A stretch of DNA of 6,826 bases from Methanocalculus sp. MSAO_Arc2 (GTDB lineage Archaea > Halobacteriota > Methanomicrobia > Methanomicrobiales > Methanocorpusculaceae), in NCBI GenBank assembly GCA_003838065.1, contig QZAC01000220.1, forward strand, positions 1 through 6,826, in the 5' to 3' direction. The notes under the pieces were generated by a model, which did no database searches, was not told the DNA's origin, and worked only from the letters and a program-made list of their open reading frames with translations. Shown in pieces: positions 1-6,421 of this stretch. The translations under genes were made by a program, and so were the position numbers. Position 1 is the first letter of the stretch. The number at the start of each line of letters is the position of its first letter.

Positions 1-114
1 ATCAGGGATACAACAGGGAGCTACCTCGGGGTCTTTCCATATATCGTTGGCCTTGCAGCAGTCGGTATGGTAGTCTCATTCTTCCTGCTCAGGCCCGTAC
101 AGAGCCAGCAGTAA
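1..114 (+). CDS. C-terminal end of a membrane transporter, probably MFS (OFA-like), partial
   Basis: Frame 1 is open from the window edge to the TAA at 112-114 and gives 37 residues. They start with IRDTTGSYLGVF, continue with a strongly hydrophobic stretch of about 20 residues (residues 11-31) and end in a short polar tail, LRPVQSQQ. A D-x-T-G-S-Y turn leading into a last transmembrane helix that ends in an RP motif is typical of the twelfth helix of major facilitator transporters, in particular those related to the oxalate/formate antiporter group. The protein would sit in the cytoplasmic membrane. The substrate cannot be inferred from this fragment. The gene ends just before a T8 tract and is followed by 710 bases without a clear gene, so it is not co-transcribed with the next genes by any visible sign. 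Another multi-pass permease class is possible. Confidence 0.5.
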   Translation: MRDTTGSYLGVFPYIVGLAAVGMVVSFFLLRPVQSQQ

Positions 115-122
115 AAGCAACC

Positions 123-130
123 TTTTTTTT
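123..130 (+). terminator. Oligo-T transcription end after the transporter gene
   Basis: A run of eight T residues starts 8 bases after the TAA stop of the upstream gene. There is no preceding GC-rich hairpin. Archaeal RNA polymerase terminates efficiently at such oligo-T tracts without a hairpin, so this is a credible terminator for the transporter transcript. Confidence 0.55.
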
Positions 131-168
131 CCAAACGAAATCAATACGGTTCTTCTCCATATTTCTGA

Positions 169-211
169 AGGCCATTACTATCCAAAGGCTTTCATACTAC
201 ATGAATGGCCT
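169..211. repeat. Inverted repeat, 8-bp arms (AGGCCATT / AATGGCCT)
   Basis: AGGCCATT at 169-176 is the exact reverse complement of AATGGCCT at 204-211, with a 27-base spacer. A few bases further on, TTGGCCAA at 227-234 is a perfect 8-base palindrome, overlapped by the arms TATTG/CAATA (221-225 and 232-236). The surroundings are AT-rich. The repeats could be binding sites or part of a transcript end, but arms of this size also arise by chance. Confidence 0.4.
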
Positions 212-348
212 CAAAATTGCTATTGTTTGGCCAATATAATGAAAAAGGACGTAATACATTCCCACATTCATATCAATGGCTCCAGCTTCAGGCTTTAAGA
301 GTATTCGTGGTAGAAGAGTCAGAGACAGGCATGGAGTAACGTTAGTTA

Positions 349-535
349 GGGGGCTCTGGTACTCTCATGTCAGAACCCCCACCGCCCCTTTTCCGTCCGC
401 AAATGCTCCGCAGCGAGGTTGAGCCGGGTTGCCGCAGATGCAGCGCGGGAGGGGCGGGAATGGCTCCGTCTGGCTTTCAGAGGAGATACGCCCCGATTCT
501 TTCAGAATCGCCTTTCAGGTTGCTCTGATGAGCAA
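349..535 (+). ncRNA. Candidate structured RNA or GC-rich relic (unidentified)
   Basis: Four stems can be drawn on the + strand. Stem A pairs 349-358 with 371-380: five G-C pairs, one mismatch, then TCTG/CAGA. Stem B pairs 382-389 (CCGCCCCT) with 450-457 (AGGGGCGG), eight perfect pairs starting one base after stem A, with CCGC 397-400/GCGG 445-448 inside it. Stem C is the perfect hairpin 494-500/504-510 (CGATTCT, loop TTC, AGAATCG). Stem D is 520-525/530-535 (TTGCTC, loop TGAT, GAGCAA). The strand is a guess, since hairpins are visible on both strands. It has none of the conserved motifs I would look for in archaeal SRP RNA or RNase P RNA. A decayed GC-rich gene is the main alternative. The boundaries are only those of the visible stems. 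Confidence 0.25.
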
Positions 536-755
536 GGGCTTATCACCTCTGCCCGCCTGATCCCTTCGCTGACCCCGCCCCCCGATATCCGCGCCGCAAC
601 TGCTTCAGTCACTCCTGATGATTCGGTTGCTGCATCGGGATCTCTAACCGGATCAATCCCACGTTCCGAAGAATTCAGGAAAAACCTGGCGATCAGAATT
701 TTGGAGAAGAGTCATCAATACATCATCTCTGCTTGGGACCTGGCTTTTCAACATA

Positions 756-770
756 AAAAACTTTATTTAG
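756..770 (+). promoter_or_regulatory. Archaeal BRE/TATA promoter of the surface-protein operon
   Basis: The string AAAAACTTTATTTAG combines an A-rich BRE-like element (about 755-760) with a TATA box, TTTATTTA, at 762-769. The spacing fits the archaeal promoter consensus. The usual distance of about 25 bases predicts a start of transcription near 790-795, leaving a leader of about 30 bases that contains the ribosome binding site. It is the best promoter-like sequence in the window and lies directly before the first gene of the operon. Confidence 0.6.
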
Positions 771-814
771 TCACACTCCGAGAAACCGTAAAAAACAGGG
801 CTATGTGTCCTGAC

Positions 815-820
815 AGAGGT
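815..820 (+). promoter_or_regulatory. Ribosome binding site (AGAGGT) of the beta-helix gene
   Basis: AGAGGT matches the core of the anti-16S sequence and lies 4 bases before the ATG at 825 and 7 bases before a second ATG at 828. The two adjacent ATG codons differ by a single residue, and the spacing slightly favours the second. Both give the same signal peptide, so the choice does not affect the product. Confidence 0.6.
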
Positions 821-824
821 TTCC

Positions 825-3800
825 ATGATGACAAACTGCCTGAAAGCCGGAAATAAACCGGTTTTCTTTCTTTTTCTGCTGGTGCTTATCAGCATTATGC
901 TGATTGCACCATCAGCCGCAAAAACCCTCCCGGAGAGGGTCTATGTGAATGAATCGTATACTGAAGAAACACAGGATTACGGGTACCTCAACTTCTCACG
1001 TATCCAGGATGCAATTGATGGCGTTGCAACAGGCGGAGAGGTATGGGTACATGAAGGTACCTATTATGAATCTCTTATCATCGACAAAAGTGTGCATGTG
1101 ACAACCATCGCCAGCCAGGAACACCCGGGCTCTTTCCGGACGATTATTGATGCAGGGGGCGAGGAGAATGGTGTTTTGATTTTCGCAGGTGATGTTTCCA
1201 TCAGCGGTTTTTTTATTCGCAATGCCAGCACGGTGGGAATCTATGCGCACAACGCCGATTCGATCAGTATCATGGACAACATAATTGTTCTCTTCACCGA
1301 TTCTGATGAGGATACAACCGGTATTATGACTGAAGAAGGTGACGGAATCTGTATTGTACGCAACCTGGTCATTAATTTTGGGCATTTCACTCGGTCAGGG
1401 ATTGTTGTTGCCGGAATTTCAGATGGGATCATTGAGGAGAATGAGGTCATGGTCCTCTCATCGGGATCAGCGATTACCGGGCTGTATGAAGATTTTAGTC
1501 TGGTTTCAGCAGCCTGTCCCCGGGATGAAGACAGGGCACTCTTTTCTTCAGACAGCGTCCAAAATGTTTGGACAAGGACAGATGGTATCTGTATTCTCCA
1601 AAGCAATACTGTTGCAGTACAGGAAAACCAGGTTATATCTATAAGTCTTATTGATGATGAAGAGGGAGGGTATTCCACGTTTGCGGATGCCTGGGGCATT
1701 CGATCCTGCACATCAGAGAGAGTACAGATCCTGAATAACACCGCTGCAGTTCTCGCTCAGTCACCACACTTAACCCGTTCAGTCGGCATCTATGGGTCAG
1801 GCAATCTCGCGCTGATTGAAGGTAATGTAGTGGAGGTTTTTGCAGGTGGAGCGTATGTCCAGCCGGTTGGGATCCGGCTTGGTTATGCTGACAAAGGGCG
1901 TGTTCTGCAGAATATGATCAATGTTGAGGTTGACTGCACGAGAACCGCAGGTCATTATGGATTAAACAGGCCTGCCGGCATCATCGCATTTGACTCTTAT
2001 AAGGCCCAGATTATCGAAAACAACATCTACTATAACCTCAAGTCATCAGGTATTCCTGAAACTTCACGGGTTCAGGTGCATGGCGTCTATATAGAAGCGT
2101 GTGATGAAGCACGAATCAGAGAGAATCTGGCCATTGTGAAGAACAGAATTATCAGGGATCCCGGCAGAACGATCAGCCCATCGCCATTGCAGACGCCCGT
2201 TGGGGAGGAGAATACAGATCCTCTCTCTGTGCTCGGCATCATTTCCGGCCTTGAGGTCGCACGGAGCGATAAGCCCGAGATACTTGATAATATTATACAT
2301 GCCCTTGGTACTGTCATTGCGTATCAGGAATTATCTGAAGATGACTCGTATGCGGGTATTGAAGAGGAGCTCATCATCTCAGGCATTCATCTCAGGGGGG
2401 GATGGAACAAGCCCATCTGTAACCCGGTCGTATACGGCAACTCGGTTATCGTCTCGGCTCAATCTGCGGCTCTTGCCGGCGAGCTGCCCGACGAAGAGGA
2501 GCTGTTTTCGCCCCATACCATGAATCCCGGCATGCATGAGCGCTACATGGCTCTTGTCTCCAGACAGATTCCCGACCCGGTTACTCTGGTGGAAGATCTC
2601 CCGCCATTCATAGAAGCAGATCTGGATCTATCCTCACTGAGAACTTCTGGAGCCAGTGTGGAGATGCAGGATAAAGAGGTCTCTGTTGCACAGGTTCGCG
2701 TTGCAACTGCCGGTATCATCCTCGAGGAGGTATGCGATCCTGTTCTATCCTACAATGTTGTCCCGGTGTCCCAGCATCTCATTGTACATGCTGGTCGCGA
2801 ACTGGATCCATATGAAGGAGTGCTCTTCGAGGGTGCCCCTCCGGGTGTCGGGGTTATCGACCGGCTCTTCATGAGTGATCAGATAGAAACGGCATTTCTC
2901 ATCTCCCTCATTGATGAGAATGTGGATGAATGGCGGAATCTTCCTGAACCGGACAGAGCAGCCATAAGGAATGCAATCCTTCGTGGGGACAGACAGATCC
3001 TTGCTCAGTATGCAGAGGATAGGGCGCTCTTTGTGGAGGACTCAGAGATATCAGAGAAAATCCACGAATACATAACCATTCTCCAGAATGAGGAACTATT
3101 CGAGCATTTTAGTGGGGCACATATTTCCGCTGCCATCCCGGTTTCGGTAAGTTATGGTCTCCTTGCGTATGCTGAAGGTGATCTAAAGATCTCTGGAAAC
3201 GAATTCAGTCTCATTACTGATGCTGTCAGCATATCACATGCAGATGGCAAAGATTCCATGATTTCCGATACCATTGCACTTTCATCCGGCCTCATCTCAG
3301 CCTCTGGTATTTGGGGAACTGGCGATACCATAACCATCGCAGATAACAGTATCTCTATTGAAAATAACGGCCAGTTTATGACTGCCTCCCGTGCAGGAGA
3401 GAGTAAGCCTTCTGATGCTGCTGCAGCATCTGGACACCTGATCATCTCAATGGGGATTATCGCAGATGCGGAAGATGAATACATTCTGAATAATGAGATT
3501 CGAATCGAGCAGAGCAATGCGGCGATGGTTGCGTCTTTGAACAGGATAAAGGACAGGATGGCGCTCAGCGCCGGGGGGATGGCCGGTCTGGCTGTTGGTA
3601 TACTACTTGATTCGGATGTAATACTTGATGGGGAAATCTATAACCTGGTTTCTATCAGGGATCCAGATCAGATAGAGGATCTCATCGAAGAAAACACCAT
3701 TCTTATTTCAAATGCGATCCTGATGTACTCAATTGCCAGTGAAGAGCTTCCCCCGCCCCTTGATGGATCGTCAACGGCACTCTCTGCTGCTGCAGGTGCT

Positions 3801-5135
3801 GCGGTGAGCTTTGGTATAGTTGCACCGGAAGCAGTCATTTCAAAAAATAACATCACTATAGAATCACAACAGATCAGCACTGCCGGAGCGGTCGTTGAGG
3901 AGAGATACTCAGACACCATTCAAAGTGCCGGTCATATGCATCCGGGTGCAGGAGCAGCAAATATTGGAATCGCCATATCGAGTGGAATCCTGGCAGGATC
4001 ATCATATATTGCCAATAATGATGTCCACACAAACACAGGTTCAATAGGCGTGGTTCTCGCTGTGACTGAAGAACTCCTTGAGGATGCCACTGCCCTGATC
4101 ACAATTGTCGCTATCGATATCGGCATTGTAAGCTTCGCCCCCTCATATATCCATGGAAACATGTTGGATGGGGAGTTTTTTGCAATAATGATGGCCAGTG
4201 TGTATGGAGACAGGGTTGAAATCGAAGATACTATGATTTTCCTGTATCCTGGCATTCTCTCTTTCGGGGGTGATGCGGCCTTCAATACTATCAATAACGG
4301 CTACATAGGCCTTCCATATTATGATGGATGGGAGATCCACGAGCCATCTGCCTCCCACAACTGGTGGGGTGAGCCAAGCGGCCCATCCGGGATTGGTCCG
4401 GGGACGGGAAGCCCGGTCAGGGGCGCCACGCTCTATGAACCCTGGTTGACAAGACCCGTGGATGAAGTAAAAGAGACAGGAAAAGCCTACTTCGGCCTTG
4501 AGATCGGCTCCCCCTTCATCGGTGGCGATGGACACCGGAGCGGCCTTACTCCCGGCTGGAACACCCTCTCATTCCCACTGGCATTGGAGGACAACTCCTG
4601 GAAATCAATCACCGAATCAGGCGATGGCCTGGATTATACGATCGCCTACTCATGGAACCCGGCCAGTCAGCAGTGGATTCAGGTAACAGATGACACGCGA
4701 ATCCACCCACTTGATGCAATCTATATCCTGATGAACAGCTCTGATCGTCTTCCTGTGCAGATCTGCCCTGAGATCACCGGCCCGCCCGTTCGGTATCTGA
4801 ACAGGGGGTGGAACCTTGTTGGACCTGCATATAACCTGGTCGAATTGGATGAACCCATCGATGACAAATATCTCTGGTGGGGAGAGCCCTATGAGACGTC
4901 TGTTATTACGGCACTTGCCTCTGTAGAGGAGACAGCAGATGGGAAGACCGGATACAGCATTGTGATCTCTCCATCGATCAACCCGGATAGCTGGGTCTTT
5001 ACCAGACATGAGTATGAGTATGTACCCGGTATGGGTGCAACACGCGGGTACTGGGTCTATATGGAGAATCCGGATCAACTTGCCGGATTCTCAACAACTC
5101 CCCTCCCTATGCCAAAACGGTTCTGGGCCCTCTGA
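825..5135 (+). CDS. Large secreted parallel beta-helix (pectin-lyase-fold) surface protein, 1436 aa
   Basis: A Sec signal peptide covers residues 1-32: basic start, hydrophobic core about 13-28, probable cleavage after PSAA. Residues 40-86 (YVNES, then FSRIQDAID, GGEVWVHEGTYYE) form the usual entry strand and cap of NosD/PbH1-type beta-helix proteins. Residues 138-1160 hold about 20 copies of a G-[ILV]-(x)n-[ILV]-x-x-N-x-[ILV] rung motif, and HNWWGEPSGP at 1178-1187 is the typical closing motif of archaeal surface beta-helices. Residues 1240-1430 form a separate C-terminal domain with two related GWN/aromatic halves. No transmembrane anchor, PGF-type sorting tail or recognised catalytic residues of polysaccharide lyases are visible. 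A few N-x-S/T sites (N42, NFS 56-58, NIT, NSS 1304-1306) suggest glycosylation. Very acidic loops fit an extracellular protein. It is the first gene of an operon with the membrane-anchored gene 30 bases downstream. The role is probably structural or adhesive; an inactive or novel polysaccharide-binding role is possible. Confidence 0.85.
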   Translation: MMTNCLKAGNKPVFFLFLLVLISIMLIAPSAAKTLPERVYVNESYTEETQDYGYLNFSRIQDAIDGVATGGEVWVHEGTYYESLIIDKSVHVTTIASQEHPGSFRTIIDAGGEENGVLIFAGDVSISGFFIRNASTVGIYAHNADSISIMDNIIVLFTDSDEDTTGIMTEEGDGICIVRNLVINFGHFTRSGIVVAGISDGIIEENEVMVLSSGSAITGLYEDFSLVSAACPRDEDRALFSSDSVQNVWTRTDGICILQSNTVAVQENQVISISLIDDEEGGYSTFADAWGIRSCTSERVQILNNTAAVLAQSPHLTRSVGIYGSGNLALIEGNVVEVFAGGAYVQPVGIRLGYADKGRVLQNMINVEVDCTRTAGHYGLNRPAGIIAFDSYKAQIIENNIYYNLKSSGIPETSRVQVHGVYIEACDEARIRENLAIVKNRIIRDPGRTISPSPLQTPVGEENTDPLSVLGIISGLEVARSDKPEILDNIIHALGTVIAYQELSEDDSYAGIEEELIISGIHLRGGWNKPICNPVVYGNSVIVSAQSAALAGELPDEEELFSPHTMNPGMHERYMALVSRQIPDPVTLVEDLPPFIEADLDLSSLRTSGASVEMQDKEVSVAQVRVATAGIILEEVCDPVLSYNVVPVSQHLIVHAGRELDPYEGVLFEGAPPGVGVIDRLFMSDQIETAFLISLIDENVDEWRNLPEPDRAAIRNAILRGDRQILAQYAEDRALFVEDSEISEKIHEYITILQNEELFEHFSGAHISAAIPVSVSYGLLAYAEGDLKISGNEFSLITDAVSISHADGKDSMISDTIALSSGLISASGIWGTGDTITIADNSISIENNGQFMTASRAGESKPSDAAAASGHLIISMGIIADAEDEYILNNEIRIEQSNAAMVASLNRIKDRMALSAGGMAGLAVGILLDSDVILDGEIYNLVSIRDPDQIEDLIEENTILISNAILMYSIASEELPPPLDGSSTALSAAAGAAVSFGIVAPEAVISKNNITIESQQISTAGAVVEERYSDTIQSAGHMHPGAGAANIGIAISSGILAGSSYIANNDVHTNTGSIGVVLAVTEELLEDATALITIVAIDIGIVSFAPSYIHGNMLDGEFFAIMMASVYGDRVEIEDTMIFLYPGILSFGGDAAFNTINNGYIGLPYYDGWEIHEPSASHNWWGEPSGPSGIGPGTGSPVRGATLYEPWLTRPVDEVKETGKAYFGLEIGSPFIGGDGHRSGLTPGWNTLSFPLALEDNSWKSITESGDGLDYTIAYSWNPASQQWIQVTDDTRIHPLDAIYILMNSSDRLPVQICPEITGPPVRYLNRGWNLVGPAYNLVELDEPIDDKYLWWGEPYETSVITALASVEETADGKTGYSIVISPSINPDSWVFTRHEYEYVPGMGATRGYWVYMENPDQLAGFSTTPLPMPKRFWAL
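1236..4313 (+). repeat. Protein-level beta-helix rung repeats, about 20 degenerate copies
   Basis: Within the large surface protein the rung motif begins at Gly residues 138, 166, 192, 254, 291, 321, 349, 385, 420, 475, 520, 630, 778, 828, 877, 925, 997, 1054, 1100 and 1143. Examples are GIYAHNADSISIMDN (138), GIRSCTSERVQILNN (291), GIIADAEDEYILNN (877) and GILAGSSYIANN (1054). The Asn near the end fits the inward Asn ladder seen at turns of right-handed beta-helices. The nucleotide sequence is not repetitive, so these are old, diverged repeats and not recent tandem duplications. Between motifs the connecting loops vary strongly in length and are rich in Ala, Ser, Glu and Asp. Confidence 0.7.
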
Positions 5136-5152
5136 AATCCAGCATTCAGTAT

Positions 5153-5158
5153 GTGAGG
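5153..5158 (+). promoter_or_regulatory. Ribosome binding site (GTGAGG) of the membrane-anchored partner gene
   Basis: GTGAGG lies 7 bases before the ATG at 5166, inside the 30-base gap after the TGA of the large gene. It fixes the start of the second gene. The gap contains neither an oligo-T tract nor a TATA-like box, which supports co-transcription of the two genes. Confidence 0.6.
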
Positions 5159-5165
5159 AAAAAAC

Positions 5166-6266
5166 ATGAACAAAAGCGTATATATTATCACGATATTCCT
5201 GTTCGCCACACTTCTGGCAATACCGGCAATGGCTGATGCACCATCAACGATACCCCATGCATTCCATGGCTCAATCTACACTGCTGATGGTTTGGCTGCA
5301 CCCGAAGGATCCATCGTTATTGCCTCGGTTCACGGAAAAACCGCAGGATCGATTACCGTTACGCCATCAGGGCGCTATGGGACGCAATATGCCGGTGGAG
5401 AGAAGCTGATTGTCTGGGACCCCTCCCTTCATCCCGGTGATCCCATCATCTTCTATATCGATGGTGTGCCAGCGGCCGAATCCACACTCTTTGAGAGTGG
5501 AGGGGTGTCGAACCTGACGCTCACTGCTACTGAAGAGCTGCCAGATGAGCGGCCAGTCAGAAGTGCAGCAATGCCCGTCACCTCGGTTGCTGGAAAGCCT
5601 GTTGAAATCGATGTTGATGGAGCTTCTGTACAATTAACGACGACAGAGAACTACATTGGAGAGACAATGGTATTCACATTCTTTTCAGCACCATCAAAAG
5701 GCCAGGGGATACCAGGAGGCCTCAGATCTCTTGGTCGCTTCGCTCACATTACAAGCACCATTCCAAATGATACGATCGAGAAAGCGATCGTGAGGTTTTC
5801 CTACTCTGCAGACGATCTACAGGGAACTGCAGAAAACTCCATCCGGGTGTTCTTGTGGAACGGGAACTCCTGGAGACAGCTCCAGGGCGGTGTTGATATG
5901 AATACAAAACAGGCCTGGGGAGAGACTGACTCCTTTTCATCGTTTGCACTCTTCGGCACACCGGTACAGACAGGCAGAGGTGGTGGAGCCCGGGTACGTC
6001 CCGATGTTACGGTTACTCCGACTCCCACCACCATTCTGGATCCACCTGTTACGGAAGAAGAGATTCCACCAATAATAGATGATGCGGATGTTGACCCGAT
6101 CATACCTTCCACAGAGGAAGAGAAAACACCATCCCCTGATATTGAGGCAGAACAGGTAAAACCCGATAGTGAAGTGCCAGAGGGACCTGCAATAGTGGCG
6201 GTTATTATTGGAGCTGGTATCGTCATCATTGCTGCCATTGCATTTATCCTGTATCGGCAGCGTTGA
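5166..6266 (+). CDS. Exported, C-terminally membrane-anchored surface protein, 366 aa
   Basis: Residues 1-23 are a clear signal peptide, with likely cleavage after IPAMA. Residues about 28-118 look like a beta-sandwich domain common in methanogen surface proteins: PHAFHGSIYTADG, then APEGS, GKTAGSITVTPSGRYG and IIFYIDGVPA. Residues about 130-264 form a second domain ending in SFSSFALFG, similar in its order of strands (VRFSYSADDL, VFLWNGNSWRQL) to the PGF-pre-PGF type domain of archaeal exported proteins. Residues 266-338 are a flexible stalk rich in Thr, Pro, Glu and Asp. A transmembrane helix (about 342-362) and the tail YRQR complete the protein, so most of it faces outside. The second domain may be a carbohydrate- or protein-binding module; no enzymatic motif is visible. 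It follows the beta-helix gene in the same operon and may hold that protein at the cell surface. Domain names are from recall of the families, not from a search. Confidence 0.8.
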   Translation: MNKSVYIITIFLFATLLAIPAMADAPSTIPHAFHGSIYTADGLAAPEGSIVIASVHGKTAGSITVTPSGRYGTQYAGGEKLIVWDPSLHPGDPIIFYIDGVPAAESTLFESGGVSNLTLTATEELPDERPVRSAAMPVTSVAGKPVEIDVDGASVQLTTTENYIGETMVFTFFSAPSKGQGIPGGLRSLGRFAHITSTIPNDTIEKAIVRFSYSADDLQGTAENSIRVFLWNGNSWRQLQGGVDMNTKQAWGETDSFSSFALFGTPVQTGRGGGARVRPDVTVTPTPTTILDPPVTEEEIPPIIDDADVDPIIPSTEEEKTPSPDIEAEQVKPDSEVPEGPAIVAVIIGAGIVIIAAIAFILYRQR

Positions 6267-6280
6267 TCTCCATCATCCTC

Positions 6281-6285
6281 TTTTT
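6281..6285 (+). terminator. Short oligo-T tract after the operon
   Basis: Five T residues occur 15 bases after the TGA of the membrane-anchored gene, preceded by pyrimidine-rich CATCATCCTC. Archaeal termination often uses such tracts, so this is a plausible but weak end of the two-gene operon. No stable hairpin precedes it. Confidence 0.35.
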
Positions 6286-6350
6286 GGATATACAAACATC
6301 TACCTCTCAGATTAAAGCACTACAGATATGATACCATAAGATCATCACCA

Positions 6351-6384
6351 GTATACTATTGGCATAATAGGTGGTTTGATCACC
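6351..6384 (+). promoter_or_regulatory. TATA-like stretch and two adjacent inverted repeats before the helicase gene
   Basis: GTATACTATT at 6351-6360 is a weak TATA-box candidate for the helicase gene and would place transcription start near 6380. CTATT (6356-6360) and AATAG (6366-6370) form an inverted repeat around GGCAT, directly followed by GGTG (6370-6373) and CACC (6381-6384) around GTTTGAT. Such sites overlapping a promoter could bind a regulator. The arms are short and could be chance. Confidence 0.25.
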
Positions 6385-6421
6385 CAAGATGCTAAATCAT
6401 CAGAAAACAACATACTAGTGA

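Larger units (their letters stand above)
115..824. other. Long intergenic region, two compositional halves, no convincing protein gene
   Basis: This 710-base gap separates the transporter from the surface-protein operon. Bases 115-340 are AT-rich and hold the T8 tract, the inverted repeats and a weak TATA-like stretch around 233-240 (AATATAAT). Bases about 349-590 switch to markedly GC-rich sequence with C-runs and G-runs and several stem-loops. From about 690 the sequence returns to AT-rich and carries the operon promoter. A reading frame at 419-856 and a shorter one at 367-528 exist but have no recognisable protein features, so neither is called as a gene. No tRNA, transposase or att-like structure was seen. 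Confidence 0.6.

Noticed and set aside
239..298. 19-codon ATG frame after the TATA-like stretch
   Set aside because: It is very short, has no ribosome binding site and the ATG overlaps the TATA-like sequence. A peptide of this size is expected by chance.
349..660. Structured block considered as archaeal SRP (7S) RNA or RNase P RNA
   Set aside because: The SRP helix 8 motif (GGAA followed by an AGCA-type loop) and the RNase P conserved segments such as GAGGAAAGTCC and ACAGAA-type elements were not found, so neither identity is claimed.
419..856. 145-codon reading frame on the + strand starting with TTG
   Set aside because: It lies mostly in the GC-rich hairpin block, runs through the operon promoter and ribosome binding site and overlaps the start of the surface-protein gene. 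Its product has no recognisable domain, signal or composition typical of a real protein, and no ribosome binding site precedes the TTG.
996..1741. Reverse-strand frames of 129 and 166 codons under the surface-protein gene
   Set aside because: They are fully inside a gene with a strong signal peptide and repeat pattern, have no domain features and are shadows of its codon usage.
3932..5078. Reverse-strand frames of 120-142 codons over the 3' part of the large gene
   Set aside because: They overlap each other and the conserved NWWG and GWN segments of the forward protein. No start signals or recognisable product.
825..5135. Assignment of the large protein as an active pectate lyase, NosD or other enzyme
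   Set aside because: Only the fold-level repeats are visible. No catalytic Asp/Arg motifs of lyases were recognised and no nos operon genes are nearby, so a structural surface role is the safer call.
5801..6295. 164-codon reverse-strand frame rich in Ser, Gly and Thr
   Set aside because: It is the antisense of the acidic Pro/Thr stalk and membrane helix of the 366-residue protein. Its low-complexity composition mirrors that region.
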